Shown here: positions 8,485 through 17,254 of the stretch, piece by piece
How positions within the stretch are numbered: the stretch's first letter is position 1
Layout of the letters: every line of letters starts with the position of its first letter
Origin: an uncultured Treponema sp.
GTDB lineage: Bacteria; Spirochaetota; Spirochaetia; Treponematales; Treponemataceae
Reading direction: 5' to 3'
NCBI GenBank assembly: GCA_946615905.1
Contig: CAMOIE010000011.1
Location: 1 to 64,000 of the forward strand
Length of the DNA: 64,000 bases
Notes under the pieces: model-generated
The model's input: the letters and a program-made list of their open reading frames with translations, nothing else
Told to the model about the DNA's origin: nothing
The model's database searches: none
Position numbers and translations under genes: made by a program

Positions 8485-10989
8485 ATGCTGGGGATTGATT
8501 TTTTCAACGGGTTCAGTTTGAGGCCGTACCGCGAGAGGAACGACAGGCTCTCTTCTTTCTGCCCTTGGTCATATCCGGTGGGGAAGGAAAACGAGGGGAT
8601 AATCCTCTTGAAGCCGGGCGCCCTGATGCGGGCATATTCCTTCGTCTGCCCCGACCTCGGTTCTTCGAGCGCGGAGAGCATCCAGTCTGTATCCTTCTTC
8701 TTCAACGAGGCCCTGCGGCAGCTGGGGAACGACTGGGGATGCCAGTTTGAGAGCCAGCGGGTTCTGTGCGCAGACTATCCAGGGACGGACTGGGAGGACG
8801 AGGCGGGCTATCTGATTGACCGCCACAGGCAGAGGCTCTTTCAGGAGAAGGACGCTCATTTTCTGAACTATTACTTCCTGATTCTGACGAAGAACCTTCC
8901 CTCGGAGATTTATTCGAGGGCGAAGGGCTTCTTGTACAAGAAGGAATCGGAGGAAGGCGAGGGCTGGTTCAACCTTGAGGCGTGCGAGAAGGAGATACAG
9001 GCTTTCCGCGACACGACTTCGGGGATAATGAGCCACCTTACCGGGCGCATCAGCTTCAGGATGCTTGGGAACGATGAGGTTGCGACCTTGTGCCACAACT
9101 CCGTTTCCTCCAGGCATCACAAAGTGACGTGTCCTAAGAATCCGACCCTTTTTGACTATTACATCACCGACGACAACCTGAAAATCGCGAGCACCTTGCA
9201 GCTGGGCGACACCTACATTCCGATTGTCGCGGTCCGCGAGTTCCCCATGCAGACGCGGCCCGACATTCTTGGGGTCTTGAATTCAAGCCAGATTGAGTAC
9301 CGCTGGTCATCGCGCTGGATTGGTCGCGACAAGGCCGATTCCGCGAAGGACATAGAGAAGTACCAGAAGCGCTTTTACGGAAGCCGCAAGTCCTGGGGGA
9401 CTGCCCTTGCCGAGACGATGGGAAACTTCGAGTCGGGGCGCGAGGATCCTGCTGCAAGCGCGTTTGAGTCCGACACGAACGCCGCGAAGGTGGAGCTTTC
9501 GACGGACGTTTATTCCTTCGGCTACTACACATCGTGCGTCATGGTCTGGGACACGGACTATGGGGTTGCTCTTGAAAAGGCGAGGTACATAATAAGCCTG
9601 ATAAACTCGACTGGATTCACCGCGAAGCTTGAGACGGTCAATTCGTTCAACGCCTTTTTGGGTATGCAGCCGGGGAATATGTACGCGAACGTCCGTCGCC
9701 CGGTGATTTCCTCCGGGAACATGAGCCACATCGTTCCGCTTTCCTCTATATGGAGCGGGGCTAAGTTCAACCGGTGGACGAAGGAATGTTTCGGCTGCTT
9801 TGCGCCGCTCCTCACTTGCTCCACTTCAAGCGGCGTTCCGTTCTTCCTCAACCTGAACGTGGGCGACGTGGGGCATTGCTTCGTCTTCGGGCCTTCGGGC
9901 GCGGGAAAGTCAACCCTGCTCTCGCTCCTTGCAAATCAGTTTAAGAAATATAGGAATGCGAACGTCGTCTTTTTGGACAAGGACAAGACGAGCCGCAGCG
10001 TGACTATGGCGGCGGGAGGGATGTACGTGGAGCCTGGCGCGAACGACGTTGCCTTCCAGCCGCTAAGGGAGCTTGAGGGCGAGGTCGATTTGTCCTGGGC
10101 TTCGGAGTTCATAAAGCTGCTTCTGGAGATGCAGGGAATAAAGGCCGACGCGGTTATGAGCGAGGCGATTTCCGTCGCGCTCAGGCAAATCCGCGATGAG
10201 AAGGAGCCGTGCGACAGGACGCTCACGACCTTCCAGCAGTACGTGAACTACACGAATCCGCTCACGGGTCAGAACGACATAAGGACTGGAATCCAGCCCT
10301 ACACGATAAACGGCGAGTACGGGCGGATTTTCGACGCTTCGGACACGAACCTCTCGCTTTCCAAGTGGATTATGATTGAGATGGGGACGCTGATGAAGAT
10401 GGGGCAACAGGCGGTCACTCCCGCGCTCTTTTTCATCTTCCATTTCATCGAGAAGGTCTGGTCGAAGCCGAACGGAGACCCCACTGGCGACCCGACGCTT
10501 CTGATTCTGGACGAGGCATGGGTATTCCTTGACAACCCGTTTTTCGCCAGGAAGATTGAGGAATGGCTTGTCACGCTGCGCAAGAAGCATGTCTTCTGCG
10601 TTTTTGCCACTCAGGAGGTCGCGAAGGCCTGCAAGTCGAGCCTTGCCACCACGATAATCAGCCAGTGCCTCACGAAAATCTACCTGGCGGACAAGAACGC
10701 CTCCTCTGCGGTCATTGCGGATTACTACCGCTTCTTCGGGCTGGAGGACAATGAGATTTCGGCATTGAGCCGCGCGAGAATGAAAAATGATTATTTCTAC
10801 AAGTCCCCGAACGGCGCGCGGATGTTCGAGCTTGCCCTTGACGGCTACCAGCTTGCGCTCCTCACCCCCGATCACGACCTTCTGGACAGCCTTGAGCGTG
10901 AGTACGGGAAGAATTCGGGGATTCCTCTCGTTGAGGAAATTTTGGGCAGAAAGGGAATAACGGAATACAGGGAATACCTTAAATCTTGA
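8485..10989 (+). CDS. trbE: TrbE/VirB4 secretion ATPase
   Basis: Largest ATPase of the channel, 834 aa, the usual length for the family. The N-terminal half is the VirB4 core domain. Walker A GPSGAGKSTLLSLL lies near residue 470, Walker B TLLILDEAWVFLD near 672, and ATQEVAKA, a typical VirB4 block, near 710. The ATG follows the trbD stop without a gap. VirB4 works with VirB11 to extract and assemble pilin and to energise DNA passage. Confidence 0.96.
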   Translation: MLGIDFFNGFSLRPYRERNDRLSSFCPWSYPVGKENEGIILLKPGALMRAYSFVCPDLGSSSAESIQSVSFFFNEALRQLGNDWGCQFESQRVLCADYPGTDWEDEAGYLIDRHRQRLFQEKDAHFLNYYFLILTKNLPSEIYSRAKGFLYKKESEEGEGWFNLEACEKEIQAFRDTTSGIMSHLTGRISFRMLGNDEVATLCHNSVSSRHHKVTCPKNPTLFDYYITDDNLKIASTLQLGDTYIPIVAVREFPMQTRPDILGVLNSSQIEYRWSSRWIGRDKADSAKDIEKYQKRFYGSRKSWGTALAETMGNFESGREDPAASAFESDTNAAKVELSTDVYSFGYYTSCVMVWDTDYGVALEKARYIISLINSTGFTAKLETVNSFNAFLGMQPGNMYANVRRPVISSGNMSHIVPLSSIWSGAKFNRWTKECFGCFAPLLTCSTSSGVPFFLNLNVGDVGHCFVFGPSGAGKSTLLSLLANQFKKYRNANVVFLDKDKTSRSVTMAAGGMYVEPGANDVAFQPLRELEGEVDLSWASEFIKLLLEMQGIKADAVMSEAISVALRQIRDEKEPCDRTLTTFQQYVNYTNPLTGQNDIRTGIQPYTINGEYGRIFDASDTNLSLSKWIMIEMGTLMKMGQQAVTPALFFIFHFIEKVWSKPNGDPTGDPTLLILDEAWVFLDNPFFARKIEEWLVTLRKKHVFCVFATQEVAKACKSSLATTIISQCLTKIYLADKNASSAVIADYYRFFGLEDNEISALSRARMKNDYFYKSPNGARMFELALDGYQLALLTPDHDLLDSLEREYGKNSGIPLVEEILGRKGITEYREYLKS

Positions 10990-10999
10990 TGAGAACATC

Positions 11000-11015
11000 G
11001 CCGTAAGGTTACGGC
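11000..11015. repeat. 16-bp palindrome GCCGTAAGGTTACGGC, copy 2
   Basis: Lies in the 44-base gap between trbE and trbJ, 11 bases before the trbJ RBS (GGAGG). Identical to 846-861 and to the reverse strand of 38175-38190. Here it would form a stem-loop in the operon mRNA. Confidence 0.7.
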
Positions 11016-11033
11016 GGGAAAACGGAGGACGAA

Positions 11034-12011
11034 ATGAGAATCAAAGGACGGACGGCGGCAAGGAGTTTTGTTGCGGGTATGGTGATGCTTGCCTTCAGCG
11101 GAAGCCGGGCGTTCGCGAACTATCCCGTAATCGACATCTCGAACCTGATGAACGCGGTCACGCAGCTCTACGCGATTTACGACGAGATTAACGCCACGAT
11201 TGAGCAGGTGCAGAACACCTACCAGCAGCTCCAGAAGCAGATTGACTCGGTTAGGAACATGAACTGGGACGATTTGGCGAGTTCCTTCGACAACTGGGAC
11301 GAGGGCGGCGGCTTGGAGGGCGCGTGGAACAACATCGGGAATTTCCGCACGAACCTTACCAACGCTACGAACGCCATAAACGACAACATGAACCTGATAA
11401 ACAGCGTGAAGCACACTCTGGAGAACAAGACCGTTACGTGCATGGGGAAGCGGTATACGGTCGCGGGTCTTTTCGGCGTGGGCCGCTACGGGCAGAACAA
11501 CTTGATGAACCTTCCCCACACGGCGGTTGACTACGCGAAGGAGGCCGGTGGGGAGATTGCGGCGGGTTATGCGGGAAAATTAACCTACCGTGAGAAGGAA
11601 GCCATCATGCGGAAGTGGGGTCTTGACCCTGAGAACTACGCCTATGTCAAGCTGGTTGAGGAACAGGTTTCAGACCTTACATCGACCCTTTTCTCGAAGG
11701 GAACTGACGAGTATTACACCGCGGAGCTTGCTCAGGCGGCCGCCAACAACGAGGCGATTCTTGCCCTTTCCAACAATGCGGGCGAGTCGATTACCGGTCA
11801 GATGCAGGCCACAACTGGCGCGATTCTTTCGCTTAAACAGGACATCCTGAATCTTTCGCACGGCGTGAGGGAAACGGGTGCGATGTTCGCGGCGGAGTCC
11901 ACGAGGCGGGCGCTTGCAGAGGACGTAAAGAAAGAGAACGATGCCAATCGCCGCGAGCGCATTCAGTTGGAGTTCCAGAAGGCTACTGGCTATGTTCCTG
12001 ACTGGCTCTAG
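11034..12011 (+). CDS. trbJ: TrbJ/VirB5-like periplasmic protein
   Basis: A 325-aa secreted protein, probably the minor pilin or pilus-tip component. It has a signal peptide with cleavage near SRAFA-NYPVID. After it comes the TrbJ-type start VIDISNLMNAVTQLYAIYDEI with long amphipathic helices (TIEQVQNTYQQLQKQIDSVRNM). The C-terminal part is also helical (GESITGQMQATTGAILSLKQDI). GGAGG lies 8 bases before the ATG. Position after trbE is canonical. Confidence 0.85.
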   Translation: MRIKGRTAARSFVAGMVMLAFSGSRAFANYPVIDISNLMNAVTQLYAIYDEINATIEQVQNTYQQLQKQIDSVRNMNWDDLASSFDNWDEGGGLEGAWNNIGNFRTNLTNATNAINDNMNLINSVKHTLENKTVTCMGKRYTVAGLFGVGRYGQNNLMNLPHTAVDYAKEAGGEIAAGYAGKLTYREKEAIMRKWGLDPENYAYVKLVEEQVSDLTSTLFSKGTDEYYTAELAQAAANNEAILALSNNAGESITGQMQATTGAILSLKQDILNLSHGVRETGAMFAAESTRRALAEDVKKENDANRRERIQLEFQKATGYVPDWL

Positions 12012-12038
12012 TCCCAGGCTGTATGGAGATGTGACTGA

Positions 12039-14141
12039 ATGAAATTTAAGAAGAAATATTTGCTGCTGCTGCTTATTTTTACGGGAGGGGCTTCAAGCCT
12101 CTTCGCTGGCGGTGTGGACTGGGCGTTGAAGAACGGCGCGGCATCCACTTACCGCATTTTCGATGCCCCGCTTGTCGAGGGCATGGGGTATTTCATCAGG
12201 ACGATAAGCACTTTCGGCTATGTTGCGGGCTACCTTGCGACCGTTCTGGGGCTTGTCGGCGTTTTGTGGAACGCTTTCCGCCTTATGTTCGGGACTCAGC
12301 AGGTCAGGAAGGCTTGCATTGACATCGCCCTAAAATTCCTTGTCTTTACCGTGGTGGTGAACATTTACGGCTCCGTCATAAGCGGTGTGATGAACTTCTC
12401 TACGAAGCTCGGAATGTACGCGGGCGGGGGCTATTACAACACGAAGGTCACAATGGAAACCTTGTATGCAAACCTCTATGACCAGACGAAGGAAGCGAAG
12501 GATGCGATTGACGCTCTGATGAACTCAATCGGCTCCGAGGGCGGCAAGGTGAACGAGAAGGCAATCCGTGCGCTTTCGGCGAACACCGGCTATTCGACAG
12601 ATGAGATACGCAAGATGTTTGAGGCGGAGAACATCGACGTGAACGGCGGAATCTCCAAGTATGTTGTCGAGGGGTCTGCCGTGGCTGGTGGTCTTGCTGG
12701 TGCTGCTGCGGGGGCTATGATAGGCTCCGTTGTTCCAGGGGTAGGCACGGTGATAGGTGGGATTATCGGTGGTCTTGTCGGGGGAATCGGCGGCTACTTC
12801 GGCGTGGGCAAGGCCGCGACCGCGATTGAGCAGGTTGCCGGTGAAAACGAACTGTATAAGAAGGCTCAGGACGCACAGGAGAAGGAGCTGATTAAGAAGC
12901 TCAACGACGGCGACTATGCCGATGCCTTCAAGATGTTCAAGGCCCTGAACGACGTCATCACTCCCGTGACCGACGAGTCGGGGAAAATTTCCTATGTCTA
13001 TGACCCGGTTATGACGGTGAAGGGGACGAACGGAAGCACGACCTATCTTCTTTCTCCTGGGGCGATAATCAAGACGGGCGTTCTGTGGGCGAACCTCATG
13101 AAGACTTTTGAGGAGACCGAGTACGACTCCGACAACAGGACTTTCTTGGGGCGTGCTATTGACGGAACATTCCAGTCGCTCACCCACTGGATTTTGCAGC
13201 TCATCCTTGTTCTGGGAATCATCTTCTCGATGATTTTCGCGACGATTCAGTATGTGATGGCGATTTTCGAGTATTTCATCGTGACTAGCATGGGGGTAAT
13301 TTTCATTCCCTGCGTCCTCTTTGACGGAACGAAGACCTACGCCTCAAAGCTGATTACTCTTTTCCTCTCGTTCTTCGTGAAGATTACGGTGACGATTATG
13401 TGCCTCTTTTTCGTGGTGAATATGTTCTCCAAGAACGCGAGCATAATCCTTACGACGGGGAAGCCCTGTTCGCTTGCAAACTTTTCCTACCTTCTGTTCA
13501 CGATGCTTTTGGGCTTTATCTTGACCCAGAATGCGCCGCAGGTCGCCATGACCATGCTGAACGGAACTCCGCAGCTTTCTATGGGCGAGTTTCTTCATGC
13601 GGCTGGAACAATCGGGGCGGGGGCTGTTGCAGCCCGGAAGACTTACCAGACTGCCGGGAAGGCGGCCGCAGGGGTCGCTGCTGGCGGAATGGAGGGAGCG
13701 GCGGCGTTTGCCGGAACGGTGAAGGGCGGCGAGATTAAGGAAACTGACGCTGACGGCGTTGAGCGTGTTGTCGGCCACGAGAAGGGAACTTTCGCGAAGG
13801 CCTTCAGGAACTCAGTCGCCTCGGCGGGAAACGCCTGGGGAAGCGGAATCGGGAACGCGGTGGCCTCGTTCTCCGGCCTAAGGCCGATTTTCGGGCTGAA
13901 CAAGGGAAGCGTGGGCTACGGAAAGTCCGTAAGGGACAACGCTGACATAACCAACACGAACGAGAGTCGCCTTGACGACACAGGGAACTTCAGGACCAAC
14001 CGAAACTACTGGGAGAACGTCACGAAAAAGCAGAACGATGCCGCAAGAAAAGCGGAACAGACGGAAACAAAGCCCGTTGAAGATGAGCCGACGGCGGATT
14101 ACACTGAACCCGCGAAGAAGAGTGAGTGGGAGAGGGAATGA
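12039..14141 (+). CDS. trbL: TrbL/VirB6 polytopic inner-membrane protein
   Basis: Channel protein of 700 aa. It has a signal-like N-terminus ending LFAGG, then membrane segments at about 50-125. A glycine-zipper stretch (about 208-250, many GxxxG/AxxxG steps) could insert in a membrane. A second cluster of hydrophobic segments lies at about 385-500. The C-terminal ~200 residues are soluble, Gly/Ala- then Glu/Lys/Pro-rich, as in TrbL tails. It is the last gene of this block; trbF, normally next, lies 2.4 kb away because of the AbiE insertion. Confidence 0.9.
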   Translation: MKFKKKYLLLLLIFTGGASSLFAGGVDWALKNGAASTYRIFDAPLVEGMGYFIRTISTFGYVAGYLATVLGLVGVLWNAFRLMFGTQQVRKACIDIALKFLVFTVVVNIYGSVISGVMNFSTKLGMYAGGGYYNTKVTMETLYANLYDQTKEAKDAIDALMNSIGSEGGKVNEKAIRALSANTGYSTDEIRKMFEAENIDVNGGISKYVVEGSAVAGGLAGAAAGAMIGSVVPGVGTVIGGIIGGLVGGIGGYFGVGKAATAIEQVAGENELYKKAQDAQEKELIKKLNDGDYADAFKMFKALNDVITPVTDESGKISYVYDPVMTVKGTNGSTTYLLSPGAIIKTGVLWANLMKTFEETEYDSDNRTFLGRAIDGTFQSLTHWILQLILVLGIIFSMIFATIQYVMAIFEYFIVTSMGVIFIPCVLFDGTKTYASKLITLFLSFFVKITVTIMCLFFVVNMFSKNASIILTTGKPCSLANFSYLLFTMLLGFILTQNAPQVAMTMLNGTPQLSMGEFLHAAGTIGAGAVAARKTYQTAGKAAAGVAAGGMEGAAAFAGTVKGGEIKETDADGVERVVGHEKGTFAKAFRNSVASAGNAWGSGIGNAVASFSGLRPIFGLNKGSVGYGKSVRDNADITNTNESRLDDTGNFRTNRNYWENVTKKQNDAARKAEQTETKPVEDEPTADYTEPAKKSEWERE

Positions 14142-14210
14142 CGGGGAATATGCGCATTTTTAGCTATGTAATATAGGGGATTTTGTGCAAATTCTCTTGA
14201 ATTTATCGGG

Positions 14211-14240
14211 GATTTCTGCCAAAAGATTCTGGCAGAAATC
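14211..14240. promoter_or_regulatory. inverted repeat upstream of the abiE promoter
   Basis: GATTTCTGCCA and TGGCAGAAATC, 11-base perfect arms with an 8-base loop. The repeat CTTGAATTTA stands on both sides (14196-14205, 14242-14251). It ends two bases before the abiEi -35. AbiEi antitoxins of known systems bind two inverted repeats in their own promoter; this would be the upstream one. No T-tract, so it is not a typical terminator for trbL. Confidence 0.5.
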
Positions 14241-14242
14241 AC

Positions 14243-14270
14243 TTGAATTTAAAAATCAATGTGGTATAAT
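14243..14270 (+). promoter_or_regulatory. abiEi-abiEii promoter
   Basis: -35 TTGAAT (14243-14248), 16 bases, -10 TATAAT (14265-14270). The -10 overlaps the left arm of the palindrome 14269-14308, a layout suited to autorepression by AbiEi. Confidence 0.7.
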
Positions 14271-14308
14271 ATGTTTTGGCAAAAAATTAAAAAATTGCCA
14301 AAACATAT
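14269..14308. repeat. abiE palindrome, left copy (operator candidate)
   Basis: ATATGTTTTGGCAA (14269-14282) and its exact complement (14295-14308) flank a 12-base A/T loop. It ends on the base before the abiEi ATG. An almost identical palindrome follows abiEii at 16063-16106. Confidence 0.8.
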
Positions 14309-15022
14309 ATGATGAACGAAGTTTTAAGGACAGTCCAGGATTCTCGTGTTCTTTCAAGGCGGCAGCTTTTTGAAATGCTTTCTGCTGTTCGTCCGGGGCT
14401 TTCCGACCACTCTTTTAACTGGTTGATTGGGGATGCAAAGGAAAAGCATCTCATTTATCAGGTCGGTCGTGATGCATATTCAAAAAATCCAGATACGAGA
14501 AAAGAGTATGTACCAAAATATTCTCCGCAAGCCGAGTCTCTTCTTTTGAAAATGGCGGAAGAGTATCCCGAACTTGGCTATACTGTATTTGAAACTTTCT
14601 TGCTCAATGAATTTGTCAACCACATGATTGCGAATAATACGGTCGTGCTTCAGATAGAAAAAGGGCTTTCACAATTTACTTTTGACTATCTGAATGGACA
14701 ATTTCCCGGAAAAGTTTTGTTCAAGCCTAAAGCTGACGACATTATGCGTTATCGGACTCCGGGCTGCATAATTATTGAGGATTTGATTTCAGAATCACCA
14801 ACAAACAGAGAAAGTCCTCATGTTATGACGACCGAGAAATTACTGGTAGATTGCGTCTGTGATAAAGTAATTACGGAATTGCTTGCAAGCAGTGAGATTT
14901 CAAATATCTATGATAATGTTCTTTCGCATTATAAGGTTGACTTGAACAGGGTAAGGCGCTATGCGAACCGGCGTTCTGCACGCTCACAGGTTGAAGGGCT
15001 TTTAACGGGGAATAGTAAATGA
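14309..15022 (+). CDS. abiEi: AbiEi-type antitoxin/repressor (first copy)
   Basis: Antitoxin of a type IV toxin-antitoxin pair. A winged-helix-like N-terminus (SRRQLFEMLSAVRPGLSDHS, about 16-36) precedes a C-terminal domain that neutralises the toxin's effect, here ending LNRVRRYANRRSARSQVEG. The same ending pattern is seen in the second copy at 35.5 kb. The start ATG (14309, or 14312) follows the palindrome with no Shine-Dalgarno sequence, so initiation on a short leader is likely. The stop overlaps the abiEii start. The cassette splits the trb operon and is visibly more AT-rich than the flanking trb genes, suggesting separate acquisition. Confidence 0.82.
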   Translation: MMNEVLRTVQDSRVLSRRQLFEMLSAVRPGLSDHSFNWLIGDAKEKHLIYQVGRDAYSKNPDTRKEYVPKYSPQAESLLLKMAEEYPELGYTVFETFLLNEFVNHMIANNTVVLQIEKGLSQFTFDYLNGQFPGKVLFKPKADDIMRYRTPGCIIIEDLISESPTNRESPHVMTTEKLLVDCVCDKVITELLASSEISNIYDNVLSHYKVDLNRVRRYANRRSARSQVEGLLTGNSK

Positions 15023-16062
15023 TTTTAAAAGAAAATTATGGCTACGAACATATAAAATCTCTGAAAGAGCAGACAGGCGCAAATGAAGATATTATTGAGA
15101 AATCCTTGTTTGCCTTTGGCCTTTTGGAAGCAATAACTATGTCAGGGCTTTCATTTGTGTTCAAAGGCGGGAGTTGTCTCATGCTTTTGCTTAAAGAGCC
15201 AAAAAGATTCAGTACTGATATTGATATAATCGTAAAACCAGGGACAGATATAGATGATTTTATTGAAAAGGCAGGGCATATTTTTCCGTTTTTTCATCAT
15301 GAGGAGCAATTCAGAAAGGCGAAAGGAAATATTGAGAAAAGGCATTTCAAGTTCATTTATCTTTCTCCGGTACGGGATTCCGAGGTTTCAATACTTCTTG
15401 ATGTCCTTTTTGAAGATTACAAATATTCCTCAACTATGACAAAGCCGATAACAAATGATTTGGTTCTGTCAGATGCACAAGACGTGGAAGTTCAGATACC
15501 GGGTATAAATTGCATTCTTGGGGACAAACTGACGGCTTTTGCGCCTCACACGACTGGAATCAGAATAGACGAGCAGAAGGAACTTGAAATCATAAAGCAA
15601 TTGTTTGACTGTGCAACGCTTCTTAGAGAAATGACGGATTTTAACGAAGTAAAGGAAACCTATATGAACATTGTAAAAACGGAAATGGAATATAGAGAGC
15701 TTACCGTATCCGTTGATGATGTCTTGTTTGATACAATTAGGTCGGCGACTTGTATAGTTGGACGAGGTTCTTTGTATAAGTCTCCTGACTATGAAGTTTA
15801 TGCAAAGGGTGTCAGAGCAATCGGCTCACATCTTCTGACAAAAAAATATGATATGACAACAGCGGGACTTGATGCCTGTCAGGTAATGTATTTGGCGAGT
15901 TGCATTCTAAGCAATAAAAATGAATTTTCATTGCTTTCCGATTACGAATCTTATCGGGGTGAAAGAATTTTACAGGATGAATTCAAGAGCCTAACTTCGA
16001 TAAAGAAAGTTAGCATTGAAGATTATGCTTATCTGATAGAAACTTTCAGGAATTTGCCATGA
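15019..16062 (+). CDS. abiEii: AbiEii-type nucleotidyltransferase toxin (first copy)
   Basis: A 347-aa toxin of the DUF1814/AbiEii family. The nucleotidyltransferase core is visible as KGGSCLMLLLKEP followed by RFSTDIDIIV (aspartates near residues 67 and 69). GDKLTAFAPHTTGI near 173-186 supplies the conserved lysine block. Family members modify tRNA or other RNA with NTPs and cause growth arrest or phage abortive infection. ATG 15019 overlaps the abiEi stop. The gene ends exactly where the right-hand palindrome begins. The active-site residues look intact, so the toxin is probably functional. Confidence 0.88.
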   Translation: MILKENYGYEHIKSLKEQTGANEDIIEKSLFAFGLLEAITMSGLSFVFKGGSCLMLLLKEPKRFSTDIDIIVKPGTDIDDFIEKAGHIFPFFHHEEQFRKAKGNIEKRHFKFIYLSPVRDSEVSILLDVLFEDYKYSSTMTKPITNDLVLSDAQDVEVQIPGINCILGDKLTAFAPHTTGIRIDEQKELEIIKQLFDCATLLREMTDFNEVKETYMNIVKTEMEYRELTVSVDDVLFDTIRSATCIVGRGSLYKSPDYEVYAKGVRAIGSHLLTKKYDMTTAGLDACQVMYLASCILSNKNEFSLLSDYESYRGERILQDEFKSLTSIKKVSIEDYAYLIETFRNLP

Positions 16063-16106
16063 TATATGTTTTGGCAAAAATTTAAAAAAAATTGCCAAAA
16101 CATATA
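16063..16106. repeat. abiE palindrome, right copy
   Basis: Arms TATATGTTTTGGCAA (16063-16077) and its complement (16092-16106) around a 14-base A/T loop. The repeat starts on the base after the abiEii stop. The 14 inner arm bases match the left copy exactly. It could act as a bidirectional terminator toward the convergent gene at 16120-16323, but it may also mark the cassette boundary. Confidence 0.8.
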
Positions 16107-16119
16107 ATCCTTGAACTTT

Positions 16120-16323
16120 TCAAAACTCAATCTCAAAATCATCATCAACAGATTTGTTCTGAACTGGCAGATGGACTTCCTGACCTGGGGAATCGGGAGC
16201 TTTTCGCTTGAAGATAATCTGCCCCGACATGCCTGGGTTTATGCCCGCCATCTCCCAGCCTTGTTTCCCGTATTTGTTCAGGTCGTCGTTCGCACTGACT
16301 TTCAGATATTCCCATTTGTCCAT
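16120..16323 (-). CDS. small DUF4177-like protein
   Basis: A 67-aa protein beginning MDKWEYLKVSANDDLNKYGK followed by QGWEMAG and IIFKRK, the pattern of small DUF4177-type proteins (WEY...LN..G..GWE.....FKR). Function unknown. GAGGAG lies 8 bases before the ATG at 16323. It is divergent from trbF and shares the control region with the TCTAG boxes. The opposite strand is also open here, but only this strand has an RBS and family-like sequence. Confidence 0.6.
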   Translation of the reverse strand: MDKWEYLKVSANDDLNKYGKQGWEMAGINPGMSGQIIFKRKAPDSPGQEVHLPVQNKSVDDDFEIEF

Positions 16324-16388
16324 TGAAAAAAACTCCTCAGAAATCGGTATCTGGAAATGATACCTTGTCGGAACATTGACTTCAAGTT

Positions 16389-16470
16389 TTTCCTAGATTT
16401 TCGTAGATTCTCCGTTGCATCTAGCATTTTCTAGGAAATCGTTTAATTTTCCTCTTCAACTTCATATAAT
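16389..16470 (+). promoter_or_regulatory. trbF promoter region with clustered TCTAG boxes
   Basis: Probable -10 TATAAT (16465-16470), 17-base spacer, weak -35 TTTAAT (16442-16447). TCTAG occurs 7 bases (16430-16434) and 17 bases (16420-16424) upstream of the -35. A reverse-oriented TTTCCTAGA lies at 16389-16397. The weak -35 with helically phased boxes suggests activation. A separate promoter is needed because the AbiE cassette separates trbF from the upstream operon. Confidence 0.55.
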
Positions 16471-16551
16471 CCCCAGTAAATAATCAGATTGCAGCTGCCG
16501 TCCCGCCAAGTCTTGCGGCTGCGGAAAGTCTTTTTCCAAAGGAGAGGCGGG

Positions 16552-17238
16552 ATGGCGCAGAATTTTTTCCCTCCGCAGGGAACGAACCTCACTTCATTTT
16601 CAGAGGACAAAAAGAAGAAGGGAATGGCCGCCCTTGATTCGGTCGAGGGTATACTCCAAAAGCGGGTGCGGACGCTGGTCCTGAGCAATTTCGCTTGGAT
16701 GGCGGCGGCGTTCCTTTGCATCGCTCTTCTTGTCTACGCGGTGAACCTTCCCAAGATGATTCCGGTCGTCGTGACTGTTGACGGCGAGGGCAGGGCGAGC
16801 TACGCGGGCAAGGTCGATAAGTCGCTGTACGGCAACACGGCGATTCCCGAAACCGCGAAGTACTACCAGATGAAGCGGCTCATCCGCAACATGTTCACGA
16901 AACTCATAGACCCGAACGCCCAGCAGTCCTACATCGCGGAGGCAAGCGCAATCGTGCAGCGCGGGGCAGTGAAACAGCTTGATTCCTTCTACCGCGAGAA
17001 CAATCCATTCGAGAAATTCGGTGAATACACGCAGTCGGTCGAAATAGAGCAGCCGCTCAGGCAGACCGACAAGACCTACTTCGTTAATTTTACCGTCACG
17101 AGAAAAACGTCCGATGGCTACACGCTTTTTTCCGAGGACTATACCGCCCTCATAAACATCGAGTTCTACGCCTCAATCCCCGAATCGAACCCGCTCGGAA
17201 TCTTCATCACCAACTTTGACATAAAGAGAAAAAACTAA
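16552..17238 (+). CDS. trbF: TrbF/VirB8 inner-membrane scaffold protein
   Basis: Bitopic assembly factor of the secretion channel, 228 aa from ATG 16552. It has a cytoplasmic N-terminus, one membrane helix at about 47-65 (FAWMAAAFLCIALLVYAVN) and a periplasmic VirB8/NTF2-like domain (TAKYYQMKRLIRNMFTKLID...SFYRENNPF...FTVTRKTSDG). I prefer this start because GGAGAGG precedes it; the frame is open from 16489, and the extra 21 residues are not family-like. trbG follows after 16 bases. Confidence 0.88.
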   Translation: MAQNFFPPQGTNLTSFSEDKKKKGMAALDSVEGILQKRVRTLVLSNFAWMAAAFLCIALLVYAVNLPKMIPVVVTVDGEGRASYAGKVDKSLYGNTAIPETAKYYQMKRLIRNMFTKLIDPNAQQSYIAEASAIVQRGAVKQLDSFYRENNPFEKFGEYTQSVEIEQPLRQTDKTYFVNFTVTRKTSDGYTLFSEDYTALINIEFYASIPESNPLGIFITNFDIKRKN

Positions 17239-17254
17239 AACCTAGGAGAAAAAA

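Noticed and set aside
14185-14373. 62-codon plus-strand open frame across the abiE promoter.
   Set aside because: It runs through two palindromes and the promoter, lacks an RBS, and ends inside abiEi.
16111-16326. Plus-strand open frame opposite the DUF4177-like gene.
   Set aside because: No RBS and no family-like pattern, while the minus strand has GAGGAG and a recognisable DUF4177-like sequence.
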